From assembly GCF_008274825.1 (NCBI RefSeq), contig NZ_CP030848.1:3595618-3659617 (forward strand): a stretch of 64,000 bases of DNA. Reading direction: 5' to 3'. This DNA is from Sphingobacterium hotanense (lineage in GTDB: Bacteria; Bacteroidota; Bacteroidia; Sphingobacteriales; Sphingobacteriaceae). The notes under the pieces were generated by a model, which saw only the letters and a list, made by a program, of their open reading frames with translations, was not told the origin of the DNA and did no database searches. Both the position numbers and the translations under genes were made by a program. Positions 8,551 to 16,278 of this stretch are shown one piece after another (positions within the stretch are counted from its first letter, which is position 1; every line of letters starts with the position of its first letter).

Positions 8551-10365
8551 CTAATTTTCATTTTCGACAACTACCCCGATACCCTTTAATAGCAGGGAAG
8601 CATTAAAAATGGTACATGGACCGTCCTTCAACTTATAGTCGAACAACATCTCCGAACCCTGGACCTGTATATCAAAATGGTAGTTCTTTAAAGCATTTGG
8701 ATAGTCTTTCGACATCTCCGCCAATTGCAGGTCATGCGTAGCCAACATCCCTTTACCGTTCAAGCCGATAAACTTTTTAATAATTGCTTTCGATCCTAAG
8801 TATTTATCGACCGAGTTTGTTCCACGTAGCATTTCATCAATCAGAAAATAACTCGCAGGAATCTGTTCCACACGTTCCAGAATAAACTTCATGCGATCCA
8901 ACTCCGCCTTGAAGGTCGACGTACTCTCGTTCAGCGAATCTTTGATACGCATATAAGTCACCAATTCGTAGATCGGGATAGAAAACTCCCTAGCGCAAAC
9001 CACCCCTCCAGCATAAGCTAAAACAGCGTTTATCCCTACTGTACGCAAGAACGTACTTTTCCCAGCCATGTTGGAACCTGTAATCAAAGCTATCTGGTGA
9101 TCCTCAGCACGGTAATCATTAGCAACCGCTTTCTCCGCATCGATTAAAGGATGATTCACGTCTTTTGCATTCAATTTGTCTGCTAGAAAATCTTCTTTGA
9201 TCTCCGGTTGAATCCATTCCGGGAAGTTATAGCATAGAATCGCCAAAGAAATTAAAGCTTCGTAGGTACTGATCGCATCAAATCCTGAGATTATCGTATC
9301 CTGATAGTTATCCTTCCATTTATTGATTGCCATCACCTGCTTAAAATCCCATAGGAACAACATATTCAAGATTGCACCGACCAGCATATTGTTTCGAGCA
9401 TCTAGCTTATCGATCAATTGCCCTAGCTCACGGATAACCGAAGAAAGCTTCTTATCCCCATCCTTCAATTGCAGCTGTGCTTGTAATTCTTTATTGAGCT
9501 CACTCTGATAGTTTCTATCTTCCATCAGCTTAATCGCATCCGCAAAAGCTATTAGCGAAACACCAATCTTGTCAATCTTATTCGAAAACTGACTCACCTT
9601 TCCGCCCTGACTCATCGTCCATAGCAAATGAACAATCGCTAAAGCAATCAAATAGGAAGCGATATTATATACAAACAAGGATACTAGGATGCCCGCAAGG
9701 AAGATCCACGGCGCAATAGGCACATACAAGCGCATAAAAGCATTCCCAAAAGCCATTGACTTGTCGTGGAAATAACTTTGAATATAGGTCCTTAAATTAA
9801 CCTTAGAGCCCAAGTTAAAAAGCATCTTCGTTTGGAATAACTGCAGATGTTCGGGATCTTGACTTAACTCCGCTGATGCCGATTGCCGAGCCAATATATC
9901 CTCGCGCTGCGAAGCCTTCAGCAACCAGGAAGCAAGCGAAGAAATACCATCTTTAGTAGCGCAGCGGTTGATCTTCTCAAATAAAGAATGCTGACCAAAT
10001 ACATCCAAATCACCAGTATAGGGATGCTTCGGATCTTCAAATTCCGACCCATTGGCATACATATTTTGATGCTCCTCAATCATTTTGATCTCATTCTCAT
10101 TGATCTGTAGGAAAACCTTAGCTTCCTGCAGCTTACGCTCAATCTTACTATGCCGAAATACCAAGTAAGCAAAGAGAAGAATAATCCCGATAATAGTGCC
10201 CACCACCAAGAAGATATTATTGGTCTTAAAAAGCTGGAACACTAAAATCCCTCCGCCGATCATTATGGCCAATCGCAGAAACGAATTCCGCGTTATCTGC
10301 TTCTCCAGGCTACTAATCGTTTCCCTAACTGCTTTTATGTTGTTGTGGTAAAATACTTGACTCAT
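8551..10365 (-). CDS. Membrane-anchored MutS-family ATPase (MutS-related, non-mismatch-repair type)
   Basis: The 604-residue protein combines membrane helices with a C-terminal MutS ATPase core. Hydrophobic segments lie at about 33-49, 50-70, 216-236 and 237-253. The ATPase has Walker A GSNMAGKST (430-438), the MutS signature YMRIKDSLNESTSTFKAE (about 471-488), Walker B YFLIDEM (506-512) and THD (543-545). The mismatch-reading domain I of true MutS is absent. Related membrane MutS proteins occur in Bacteroidota, but I know no experimental function. Upstream, a terminator closes the pcm gene, so this gene probably has its own promoter, perhaps shared with the thioesterase. Confidence 0.88.
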   Translation of the reverse strand: MSQVFYHNNIKAVRETISSLEKQITRNSFLRLAIMIGGGILVFQLFKTNNIFLVVGTIIGIILLFAYLVFRHSKIERKLQEAKVFLQINENEIKMIEEHQNMYANGSEFEDPKHPYTGDLDVFGQHSLFEKINRCATKDGISSLASWLLKASQREDILARQSASAELSQDPEHLQLFQTKMLFNLGSKVNLRTYIQSYFHDKSMAFGNAFMRLYVPIAPWIFLAGILVSLFVYNIASYLIALAIVHLLWTMSQGGKVSQFSNKIDKIGVSLIAFADAIKLMEDRNYQSELNKELQAQLQLKDGDKKLSSVIRELGQLIDKLDARNNMLVGAILNMLFLWDFKQVMAINKWKDNYQDTIISGFDAISTYEALISLAILCYNFPEWIQPEIKEDFLADKLNAKDVNHPLIDAEKAVANDYRAEDHQIALITGSNMAGKSTFLRTVGINAVLAYAGGVVCAREFSIPIYELVTYMRIKDSLNESTSTFKAELDRMKFILERVEQIPASYFLIDEMLRGTNSVDKYLGSKAIIKKFIGLNGKGMLATHDLQLAEMSKDYPNALKNYHFDIQVQGSEMLFDYKLKDGPCTIFNASLLLKGIGVVVENEN

Positions 10366-10378
10366 GCGCTAAAAATAT

Positions 10379-10400
10379 AAAAAGCCCGGCAAAACCGAGC
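10379..10400 (-). terminator. Intrinsic terminator of pcm
   Basis: On the minus strand GCTCGG pairs with CCGGGC (one G-T pair) around a 5-nt loop, followed by TTTTT. Confidence 0.65.
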
Positions 10401-10436
10401 ATTATATTTATTGAATAAAATTAATCTTGAATTTCC

Positions 10437-11102
10437 TTACCAGGCTTGATCGCCGACAAGCGGCACAAAACGGAAGGTATCTAGCTCGATACGCTCGAAG
10501 TCATTCTCGCCCACTCGTAGAATGGTCACCATCTTTTGAAACTTCTCATCGCCGACCGGAATAACCATCAATCCGCCTAGGCGCAGTTGTTTAAGCATTT
10601 TCTCCGGCACAAAAGGCGCACCGGCCGTAACAATGATTTTATCGTAAGGACCATGTTCAGGAATCCCCTTAGATCCATCCCCCAAGAAAAAATTAGCCTT
10701 ATAGCCCATATACGGCAATACCTGTATCGTTCGTTGGTAAAGATTCTCTTGGCGTTCTATGGTGTACACGTTTGCTCCCAATTCCAATAGAATACAGGTC
10801 TGATAGCCCGAACCCGTACCTATTTCCAATACCTTATCGCCTTTATTGATATGCAAAAGCTGACTTTGGTATGCTACGGTATAAGGTTGTGATATGGTCT
10901 GCCCATCGCCGATTGGAAAAGCGATATCCCGATAAGCTTGATTCCAAAAAGTCTCATCGAAAAAGAAATGTCTAGGAACTTTCCCTATTGCATTCAACAC
11001 CCGCTTATCATCAATCCCCCGCTTCTCCAGGTGTCTCACCAGTTGCTTCCTAGCGCCTTGCTCCCGATAATTATCTACAAACTTGTATGCCATATCGCTC
11101 AA
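10437..11102 (-). CDS. pcm: Protein-L-isoaspartate O-methyltransferase
   Basis: This 221-residue SAM-dependent methyltransferase repairs isoaspartyl residues in aged proteins. It shows the PCMT N-terminal region (VPRHFFFD... YRDIAFPIGDGQTISQPY), SAM motif I VLEIGTGSGYQT and the motif KIIVTAGAPFVPE. The length is normal for a bacterial enzyme. An ATG three codons later (MAYKFVDN) is an equally plausible start. It is transcribed alone, away from the DUF4886 gene, and closed by a terminator before the MutS-like gene. Confidence 0.92.
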   Translation of the reverse strand: MSDMAYKFVDNYREQGARKQLVRHLEKRGIDDKRVLNAIGKVPRHFFFDETFWNQAYRDIAFPIGDGQTISQPYTVAYQSQLLHINKGDKVLEIGTGSGYQTCILLELGANVYTIERQENLYQRTIQVLPYMGYKANFFLGDGSKGIPEHGPYDKIIVTAGAPFVPEKMLKQLRLGGLMVIPVGDEKFQKMVTILRVGENDFERIELDTFRFVPLVGDQAW

Positions 11103-11346
11103 AAATACCCTTAATTTATTACATTTTTAATGTTTAAATGCAATTCATTAAAGGTCAGAAGCATGTCCAATTTTGGTTAAATGCAAGTAAAACAACTATT
11201 ATTTTTGTAAATTAGAACATCGATTCACGCTATCTTATTGCACCGCACATTGTTGCAAAATATAGCCGATTGCGACAAGCTATTAAGGTCTATTCAAAAT
11301 GAATATAAACTATATATTTCCAACACAAGCGCTAAATATTATTCCC

Positions 11347-12208
11347 ATGAGGCAACTATTCACAATTATTCTGATCGCACTTTTCCAAATCAATCCACTA
11401 GCCGCTCAAGAGCAACAGACGTCGCCCAAAGATGATGATGTCATCAAAGTCTTGGCCATAGGAAACAGCTTCTCGGAGGATGCTTTGGAGAACTACTTAT
11501 ATGATATGGCGAAAGCAGCCAACAAAAAGATGGTCATCGGAAACCTATATCGGTGGGGCACCGCTGTCGCTGCACCTTAAAAACGCCCATAACAACAACA
11601 AGGTATACAATTACCGCAAAATAAGCCTCGAGGGCACAAAGACGAAAACCGACAAGGTAAGTATAGCAGAAGCAATTGAAGACGAGAACTGGGACTTCGT
11701 CAGCCTGCAGCAGGCAAGCCCTCTTTCGGGGAAGTACAGCGTAATTATGGAAACTCTTCCAGATGTATGGACCTATGTTTTTGCACATGTCAACCCTGAC
11801 ACCAAACTGGTCTATCATCAGACATGGGCATACCAAGCAGATTCCAAGCACGAAGGGTTTAAGAATTATAACCAAAATCAACTCGTGATGTACGACAGCA
11901 TTGTAAATGCCACATCCCAGATCGATAAATCCGGCGACTTTAGCTTTATCGTACCTGCAGGAACAGCCATTCAAAATGCTAGAACAAGCAGCATCGGCGA
12001 CACCTTCACCCGCGACGGATACCATCTCGACCTTGACTACGGACGCTTCACCGCAGCCGCAACTTGGTACGCAAAATTATTTAATCTCGACCCCAGAAAG
12101 AACACCTACAAACCCGAAAAACTAACTGATCTGCAAGCAAAGATTGCCAAAGAAGCAGCACAGAAAGCCGTTAAGAAGCCGTTTAAAGTATCTAAAATAA
12201 GGAAGTAG
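11347..12208 (+). pseudogene. DUF4886 (SGNH-hydrolase-like) exported protein, disrupted by a frameshift
   Basis: Two overlapping frames make one protein. The first (from ATG 11347) has a signal peptide ending INPLAAQ and then VIKVLAIGNSFSEDALENYLYDMAKAANKKMVIGNLY, the DUF4886 N terminus with the SGNH-like GNS nucleophile motif. It derails at about 11546-11550 and stops at 11580. The second frame continues with YIGGAPLSLHLKNAHNNNKVYNYRK and runs to 12208. Family members read NLYIGGA without a break, so two bases (one AT unit) seem missing from CTATATCGG. The C-terminal half holds GDTFTRDGYHLD, likely the SGNH Asp/His block. This may be a real inactivation, a reversible slip or a sequencing error. 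An upstream in-frame ATG at 11299 is less likely because it precedes the signal peptide. Confidence 0.75.
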
Positions 12209-12240
12209 TTAGTATTTAGTAGTTAGTATTAAGACCTAGG
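12206..12240 (+). repeat. TTAG-rich arm, type A, forward
   Basis: TAGTTAGTATTTAGTAG... ending AAGACCTAGG. The first TAG is the stop codon of the DUF4886 gene. Its inverse partner is at 12775-12800. Confidence 0.6.
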
Positions 12241-12317
12241 ACGTGCTACTTACTTAAATCCGCTAATTAAAACTGAAAATTTTCAAGAAAATAGAGATAT
12301 AATTTATGCTATGTAGG

Positions 12318-12659
12318 TTATATCTCTATTCTATCTCCGTGTGCTAAAGGTTCAGAAATAACAAGAAACTCCAAGTCTTCCTTCGAGTTATTTAATATTC
12401 TATGCTTCTCGAAAGGTTTGATCACAAAACCTTGCTTAGCTTTTACTTCAAATTGCTTTCCTTCCTTTTCGAAAACGGCCTCGCCTTTCAAAATATAAAA
12501 GAATTGCTGCGCACATTCATGATAGTGCATAGCCTCCGCCGCACCGGCTGGCATCCGCTCTTCAATCACACTCAATCCCGCTGTTTTCAGCATGTGCCAA
12601 CCATCGCATTTATCCCCCCAATTATAATGTTCAACTAAGTTTTTACGGATAATACTCAT
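12318..12659 (-). CDS. Cupin-domain protein
   Basis: A 113-residue single cupin barrel. Motif 1 is HYHECAQQFFYILKGEAVFE (His, His, Glu type metal ligands) and motif 2 is GFVIKPFEKHRILNNS with the final His. There is no fused enzymatic or DNA-binding domain, so the substrate is unknown; small cupins of this type include isomerases, dioxygenases and binding proteins. The gene stands alone between DUF4886 and priA and is bracketed by inverted type-A repeat arms at 12206 and 12775. Confidence 0.85.
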   Translation of the reverse strand: MSIIRKNLVEHYNWGDKCDGWHMLKTAGLSVIEERMPAGAAEAMHYHECAQQFFYILKGEAVFEKEGKQFEVKAKQGFVIKPFEKHRILNNSKEDLEFLVISEPLAHGDRIEI

Positions 12660-12774
12660 AATCGATAGTTAATAAATTTTACGAACCTAAGATAGTAAAA
12701 TAGGATAACATTACTCATCAAACTATTACTACAAAATCTTAATCCGTTAGATTGACACGCACGAATTCTTTTGG

Positions 12775-12800
12775 GGTCTTAATACTAACTACTAAATACT
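12775..12800 (-). repeat. TTAG-rich arm, type A, inverse
   Basis: Reads AGTATTTAGTAGTTAGTATT then AAGAC on the minus strand. It sits 5 bp past the priA stop codon and pairs with the forward arm at 12206 across the cupin gene. Confidence 0.6.
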
Positions 12801-12805
12801 TCCCT

Positions 12806-15286
12806 CTAATAGGGATCAACATCAATCTGCACTCGAACGCCTTTATTCTTTTTGTCGAGTTCGAAGTGTAGGATTGCTTGTCGAATCAGTTCCTTCACTT
12901 TGACGATGGAGATATCTTTGCGTTCGATTTTGAGGGTGATGGTTTGGATAAAATTATTACGTACTCTAGCGACCAATGGAGGTTCGGGGCCCAGCACGCG
13001 CTGGCCGAGGGTCTGTCGCAAAAGGGATGCTAGATGACTTGCTGCGGCATGCACCAAATCTTTATCGGGATGCTTTACATCCAATTTAATTAGTCTATAG
13101 AATGGAGGATATTGATAGTTTTTACGCTCGGTAACTTCCGTCATGAACATATCCTCATAATCGTGATTTCTTACCTGCTCCAGGATACGGTGATTTGGCG
13201 TATAGGTCTGGATGATCACGGTACCTTCCGCTTGTCGGCGACCGGCGCGGCCCGCAACCTGCGAGAATAGGGAGAATGCACGCTCATAGGCTCTGAAATC
13301 GGGAAAATTGATCATGCCATCGGCATTGATGATACCGATCAGGCTGACATTTCCAAAATCTAAGCCCTTTGTGATCATTTGTGTTCCGATCAGCACATCA
13401 AACTCCTGATTATCAAACGCCGATATCACACGGTCGAAACCATATTTTCCTTTGGTAGAATCCAAGTCTAAACGACCGATCCTCAGATCCGGCATCAGCA
13501 ATTCCAGTTCCTCTTCCACTCTTTCGGTACCGAATCCCTTGCTCTGCATATTCGGCATGCCACAGGCCGGACATACATTCAAGGTATCTTCCGAGAAGCC
13601 ACAATAATGGCAATGCAACAGATTGCTGGTCTTATGATACGTCAAGCTCACATCGCAATTGACACATTTGGCTACATAACCACAGGTACCACATTGCAGA
13701 AACGGCGTATGTCCTCTTCTATTCTGGAATAGGATAATTTGCTCTTTTCGTTCAATCGCTTCTTGGATCGCCGTCAATAGTGCCTTGCTGAAATACGAAC
13801 TCATCTCATCTTTCCGAGAGGCTTCCGTAACATCGACAACCTGAATACCAGGCAGCTTAGCATCGCCAAAGCGTTCTAGCAATTTCACTAAACCGTATTT
13901 CCCAGCTTTCGCATTATAGTACGACTCGACAGAAGGCGTAGCAGAACCTAGTAATACTTTCGCCTGATGCTGATGCGCAAGATAAATAGCCGTATCACGC
14001 GCATGATATCTTGGTGCCGGATCATACTGTTTGTAAGAGTTTTCATGCTCCTCATCGACGATCAGCAAACCCAAATCTTTGAACGGCAAGAAGATTGACG
14101 AACGCGCACCAATAATCACCTGGAACTCGCCTTTGCGGACTTTGTGCCACACTTCGGCGCGCTCATTATCATTGAACTTCGAATGATAAACACCTAGCTT
14201 ATCACCAAAATGCAACTTGAGACGCTCTGTAATTTGCGCTGTCAAAGCAATTTCCGGCAATAAGTAAAGCGCATTCTTACCTTGCGCAAGCGTCTCTTCG
14301 ATTAATCGTATATAAAGTTGTGTTTTACCCGAAGCCGTAACTCCATGCAATAACACCACATCTTTTTCATTGAAATAGCTTTTAATCTCATCATAGGCCC
14401 TTTGCTGAGCCTCGCTGAACTTAAAATCAGGAGATAAAAGTATATCCGTTCCTTCAAAGCGGCTAACCACTTTTTCCTCCACTTCCAGCACGCCCTTATC
14501 AATTAAGCCGGTAATCGCGGAGGTACCACAGCCACTTGCCTCCATCAAATCCTGACGAGAGATGTCTGATTTGGTCTTACGAAGTTGAAAATAAGCTAAA
14601 ATAGCATCCTGTTGTTTTGGCGCTCGGTTCAATTCATCCAACAACGCTCGCTTGCTATCATCGTCAAAGAACACCTTCGACAGCTTGAGGAAAACCTTCG
14701 TCTTGGGCTTATATTTCTCCTTGATCTCTTCGGAAATCAAGATATAACCATGTTCAAATAAACTGCGCAGCAAGGGGAAAACGGACTTCTGCCCTAAGAT
14801 CTTCATCACATCATTGACCGACAGCTCCCCCGCCACATCTAGCGCATCCAACACCATATAGCCCTTATCGGATAATAACGATCGATCCAAATCTGGATTA
14901 TCAGACGCGACAATCTTCGTCTCTGACGCCATTTTCAATGCTGCCGGCAAAGCCGCTTGCATCACATCCCCCGTATGGCACATATAGTAATCGGCCATCC
15001 AGTCCCACAGTTGCAGTTGTCGCTCATTAACGATAGGTTCGTCATCCGCAACGTCTAAAATATATTTTGCCTCGTATTTGGAAGGTGCCTCCTCCGTTAT
15101 GGATTTCACGATACCCGAATAAATCTTGTTTTTCCCGAACTGCACAATGACGCGCACACCAATCTCCACCCGCTCATTCAACTCGTAAGGAACGCGATAA
15201 GTATAGGTCTTTGCGATTGCCAATGGCAATACGACTTCAACAAAAAGTGTTTTCCGGTTTCGGGGCAACAATTCCAATTCAGACAT
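12806..15286 (-). CDS. priA: Primosomal protein N' (replication restart helicase PriA)
   Basis: This 826-residue superfamily 2 DNA helicase reloads the replisome at abandoned forks. Domains in order: N-terminal DNA 3'-end-binding and winged-helix regions (about 1-270), helicase lobe 1 with Walker A GVTASGKT and the DEEH box in LLIVDEEHENSYKQ, the zinc-binding segment with paired cysteines (CGTCGYVAKCVNC ... CHYC ... CPAC), helicase lobe 2 with GTQMITKGLDF and QVAGRAGR, and the C-terminal domain. Length fits the family. It is monocistronic. Palindromic repeats fill the space upstream, and a type-A arm lies right after its stop. Confidence 0.96.
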   Translation of the reverse strand: MSELELLPRNRKTLFVEVVLPLAIAKTYTYRVPYELNERVEIGVRVIVQFGKNKIYSGIVKSITEEAPSKYEAKYILDVADDEPIVNERQLQLWDWMADYYMCHTGDVMQAALPAALKMASETKIVASDNPDLDRSLLSDKGYMVLDALDVAGELSVNDVMKILGQKSVFPLLRSLFEHGYILISEEIKEKYKPKTKVFLKLSKVFFDDDSKRALLDELNRAPKQQDAILAYFQLRKTKSDISRQDLMEASGCGTSAITGLIDKGVLEVEEKVVSRFEGTDILLSPDFKFSEAQQRAYDEIKSYFNEKDVVLLHGVTASGKTQLYIRLIEETLAQGKNALYLLPEIALTAQITERLKLHFGDKLGVYHSKFNDNERAEVWHKVRKGEFQVIIGARSSIFLPFKDLGLLIVDEEHENSYKQYDPAPRYHARDTAIYLAHQHQAKVLLGSATPSVESYYNAKAGKYGLVKLLERFGDAKLPGIQVVDVTEASRKDEMSSYFSKALLTAIQEAIERKEQIILFQNRRGHTPFLQCGTCGYVAKCVNCDVSLTYHKTSNLLHCHYCGFSEDTLNVCPACGMPNMQSKGFGTERVEEELELLMPDLRIGRLDLDSTKGKYGFDRVISAFDNQEFDVLIGTQMITKGLDFGNVSLIGIINADGMINFPDFRAYERAFSLFSQVAGRAGRRQAEGTVIIQTYTPNHRILEQVRNHDYEDMFMTEVTERKNYQYPPFYRLIKLDVKHPDKDLVHAAASHLASLLRQTLGQRVLGPEPPLVARVRNNFIQTITLKIERKDISIVKVKELIRQAILHFELDKKNKGVRVQIDVDPY

Positions 15287-15383
15287 ACTACAAAAATATA
15301 GAAATAAAGGATTATCAGGCTGTATTTGTCGTATTAAATAAGTACCTGATTCAGGTTATTAATCTTTTAAAGCCTTTTCATAA

Positions 15384-15447
15384 CCCAATCAAAACCCTTC
15401 CGGAGCGGGTTTGAATTGGGAGTGAATTGGGAGTGAAAGGGGTTTGA
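15384..15447 (+). repeat. Palindromic intergenic repeat, family Q, copy 1
   Basis: An imperfect palindrome (CCCAATCAAAACCC at 15384-15397 against GGGTTTGAATTGGG at 15407-15420) is followed by two repeats of a GAATTGGGAGTG-like unit and AAAGGGGTTTGA. On the minus strand it reads AAACCCCTTTCACTCCC, shared with the copy at 43361-43435. Confidence 0.55.
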
Positions 15448-15448
15448 A

Positions 15449-15758
15449 TAGTAGTTAGTATTTAGTAGTTAGTATTTAGACCTATGACGGCTATTAGATG
15501 TTAGAGAATAGAGTATTGTCTGAACCAAGAAAAAAAGGATGAAAAGATGATCAGGATTGGAAAGAAAGGTAAACGCTTGATCCTGAACACCCTTTCAACC
15601 TTCCTTTCCTGGTTCAAGACAAAAATTCCGCTCTAAACAAAATAACAGCCACAAAAAAAGCGCCTAGTCGGCGCCATACTCTAATATCTAATATCTATTG
15701 TCTAAAATCTAATAGCAGCCATAGGTCTAAATACTAACTACTAAATACTAACTACTAC
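15449..15758 (+). repeat. Nested inverted-repeat cassette with 38-bp perfect outer arms
   Basis: The outer arms (15449-15486 and 15721-15758, allowing 1-2 bp) are exact reverse complements over about 38 bp and read TAGTAGTTAGTATTTAG... GACCTATG inwards. Inside lies a second pair of TTAG/CTAA-rich arms (about 15491-15514 and 15679-15714). Inside that is a TGAACCAGG-type palindrome with halves at 15516-15557 and 15579-15622. The DUF423 terminator is also within. This accounts for most of the 473-bp gap between priA and DUF423. Confidence 0.75.
15653..15674 (-). terminator. Intrinsic terminator of the DUF423 gene
   Basis: On the minus strand GCGCC pairs with GGCGC around GACTA, followed by seven T. 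It sits inside the repeat cassette, about 85 bp beyond the stop codon. Confidence 0.7.
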
Positions 15759-15759
15759 C

Positions 15760-16149
15760 TCACGCTCTATGCTTAATTGCAGCCACAAAGAGTGCTATCC
15801 AGCCGACCATAAAGCATACACCACCAATCGGTGTAATTGGGCCGATAACGGATAGGTTTTCTAGACCTAGTAAATTCCTGGTGCTCAGTAGGTATAGCGA
15901 ACCTGAGAACAAGAGGATACCGAGAGTAAACATGATGAAAGATACGCGTATAGACTGGCTCTTTGCTCTAGAGAATGTGGATAAAAAGAGTAGAGCTAAT
16001 GTGTGGTAAAAGTGGTATTGATTTGCAGTTCCCCAAGTTTCTAATTGTTTGTCGGAGATCTTTCCTTCCAGGCCATGTGCGCCGAAAGCTCCAAGTATCA
16101 CGGCTAACAGACCGAAAAATGATGCTGTTAAAATGATTTGTTTGTTCAT
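15760..16149 (-). CDS. DUF423 membrane protein (YgdD-like)
   Basis: A 129-residue integral membrane protein with four predicted helices. The N terminus has FFGLLAVILGAFGAHGLEGKISDKQLETWGTANQYHFYHTLALL, the signature of DUF423. The C-terminal half has a glycine/proline-rich loop and FMVGWIALFVAAIKHRA. No function is established for the family. The stop codon directly abuts a type-A repeat arm. Divergent from the 874-residue protein gene. Confidence 0.92.
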   Translation of the reverse strand: MNKQIILTASFFGLLAVILGAFGAHGLEGKISDKQLETWGTANQYHFYHTLALLFLSTFSRAKSQSIRVSFIMFTLGILLFSGSLYLLSTRNLLGLENLSVIGPITPIGGVCFMVGWIALFVAAIKHRA

Positions 16150-16228
16150 AATAAACTAAAATACCTGCTTGTAAATTTTCGTTTATAAATGTATAAAATA
16201 AATCTCAAAAGCCTTCACTTTTTACAAT

Positions 16229-16258
16229 TTTGTCTATCTTGAAGATTTATTACCTTTG
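16229..16258 (+). promoter_or_regulatory. Promoter of the 874-residue protein gene
   Basis: TTTG (16229-16232), an 18-bp spacer and TACCTTTG (16251-16258), predicting a leader of about 14 nt before the ATG at 16279. Confidence 0.65.
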
Positions 16259-16278
16259 AAGTATCAGGTTTAGCGTTC

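Noticed and set aside
11534..12025. Minus-strand frame of 163 residues over the DUF4886 gene
   Set aside because: Antisense shadow; the plus-strand frames hold the family motifs.
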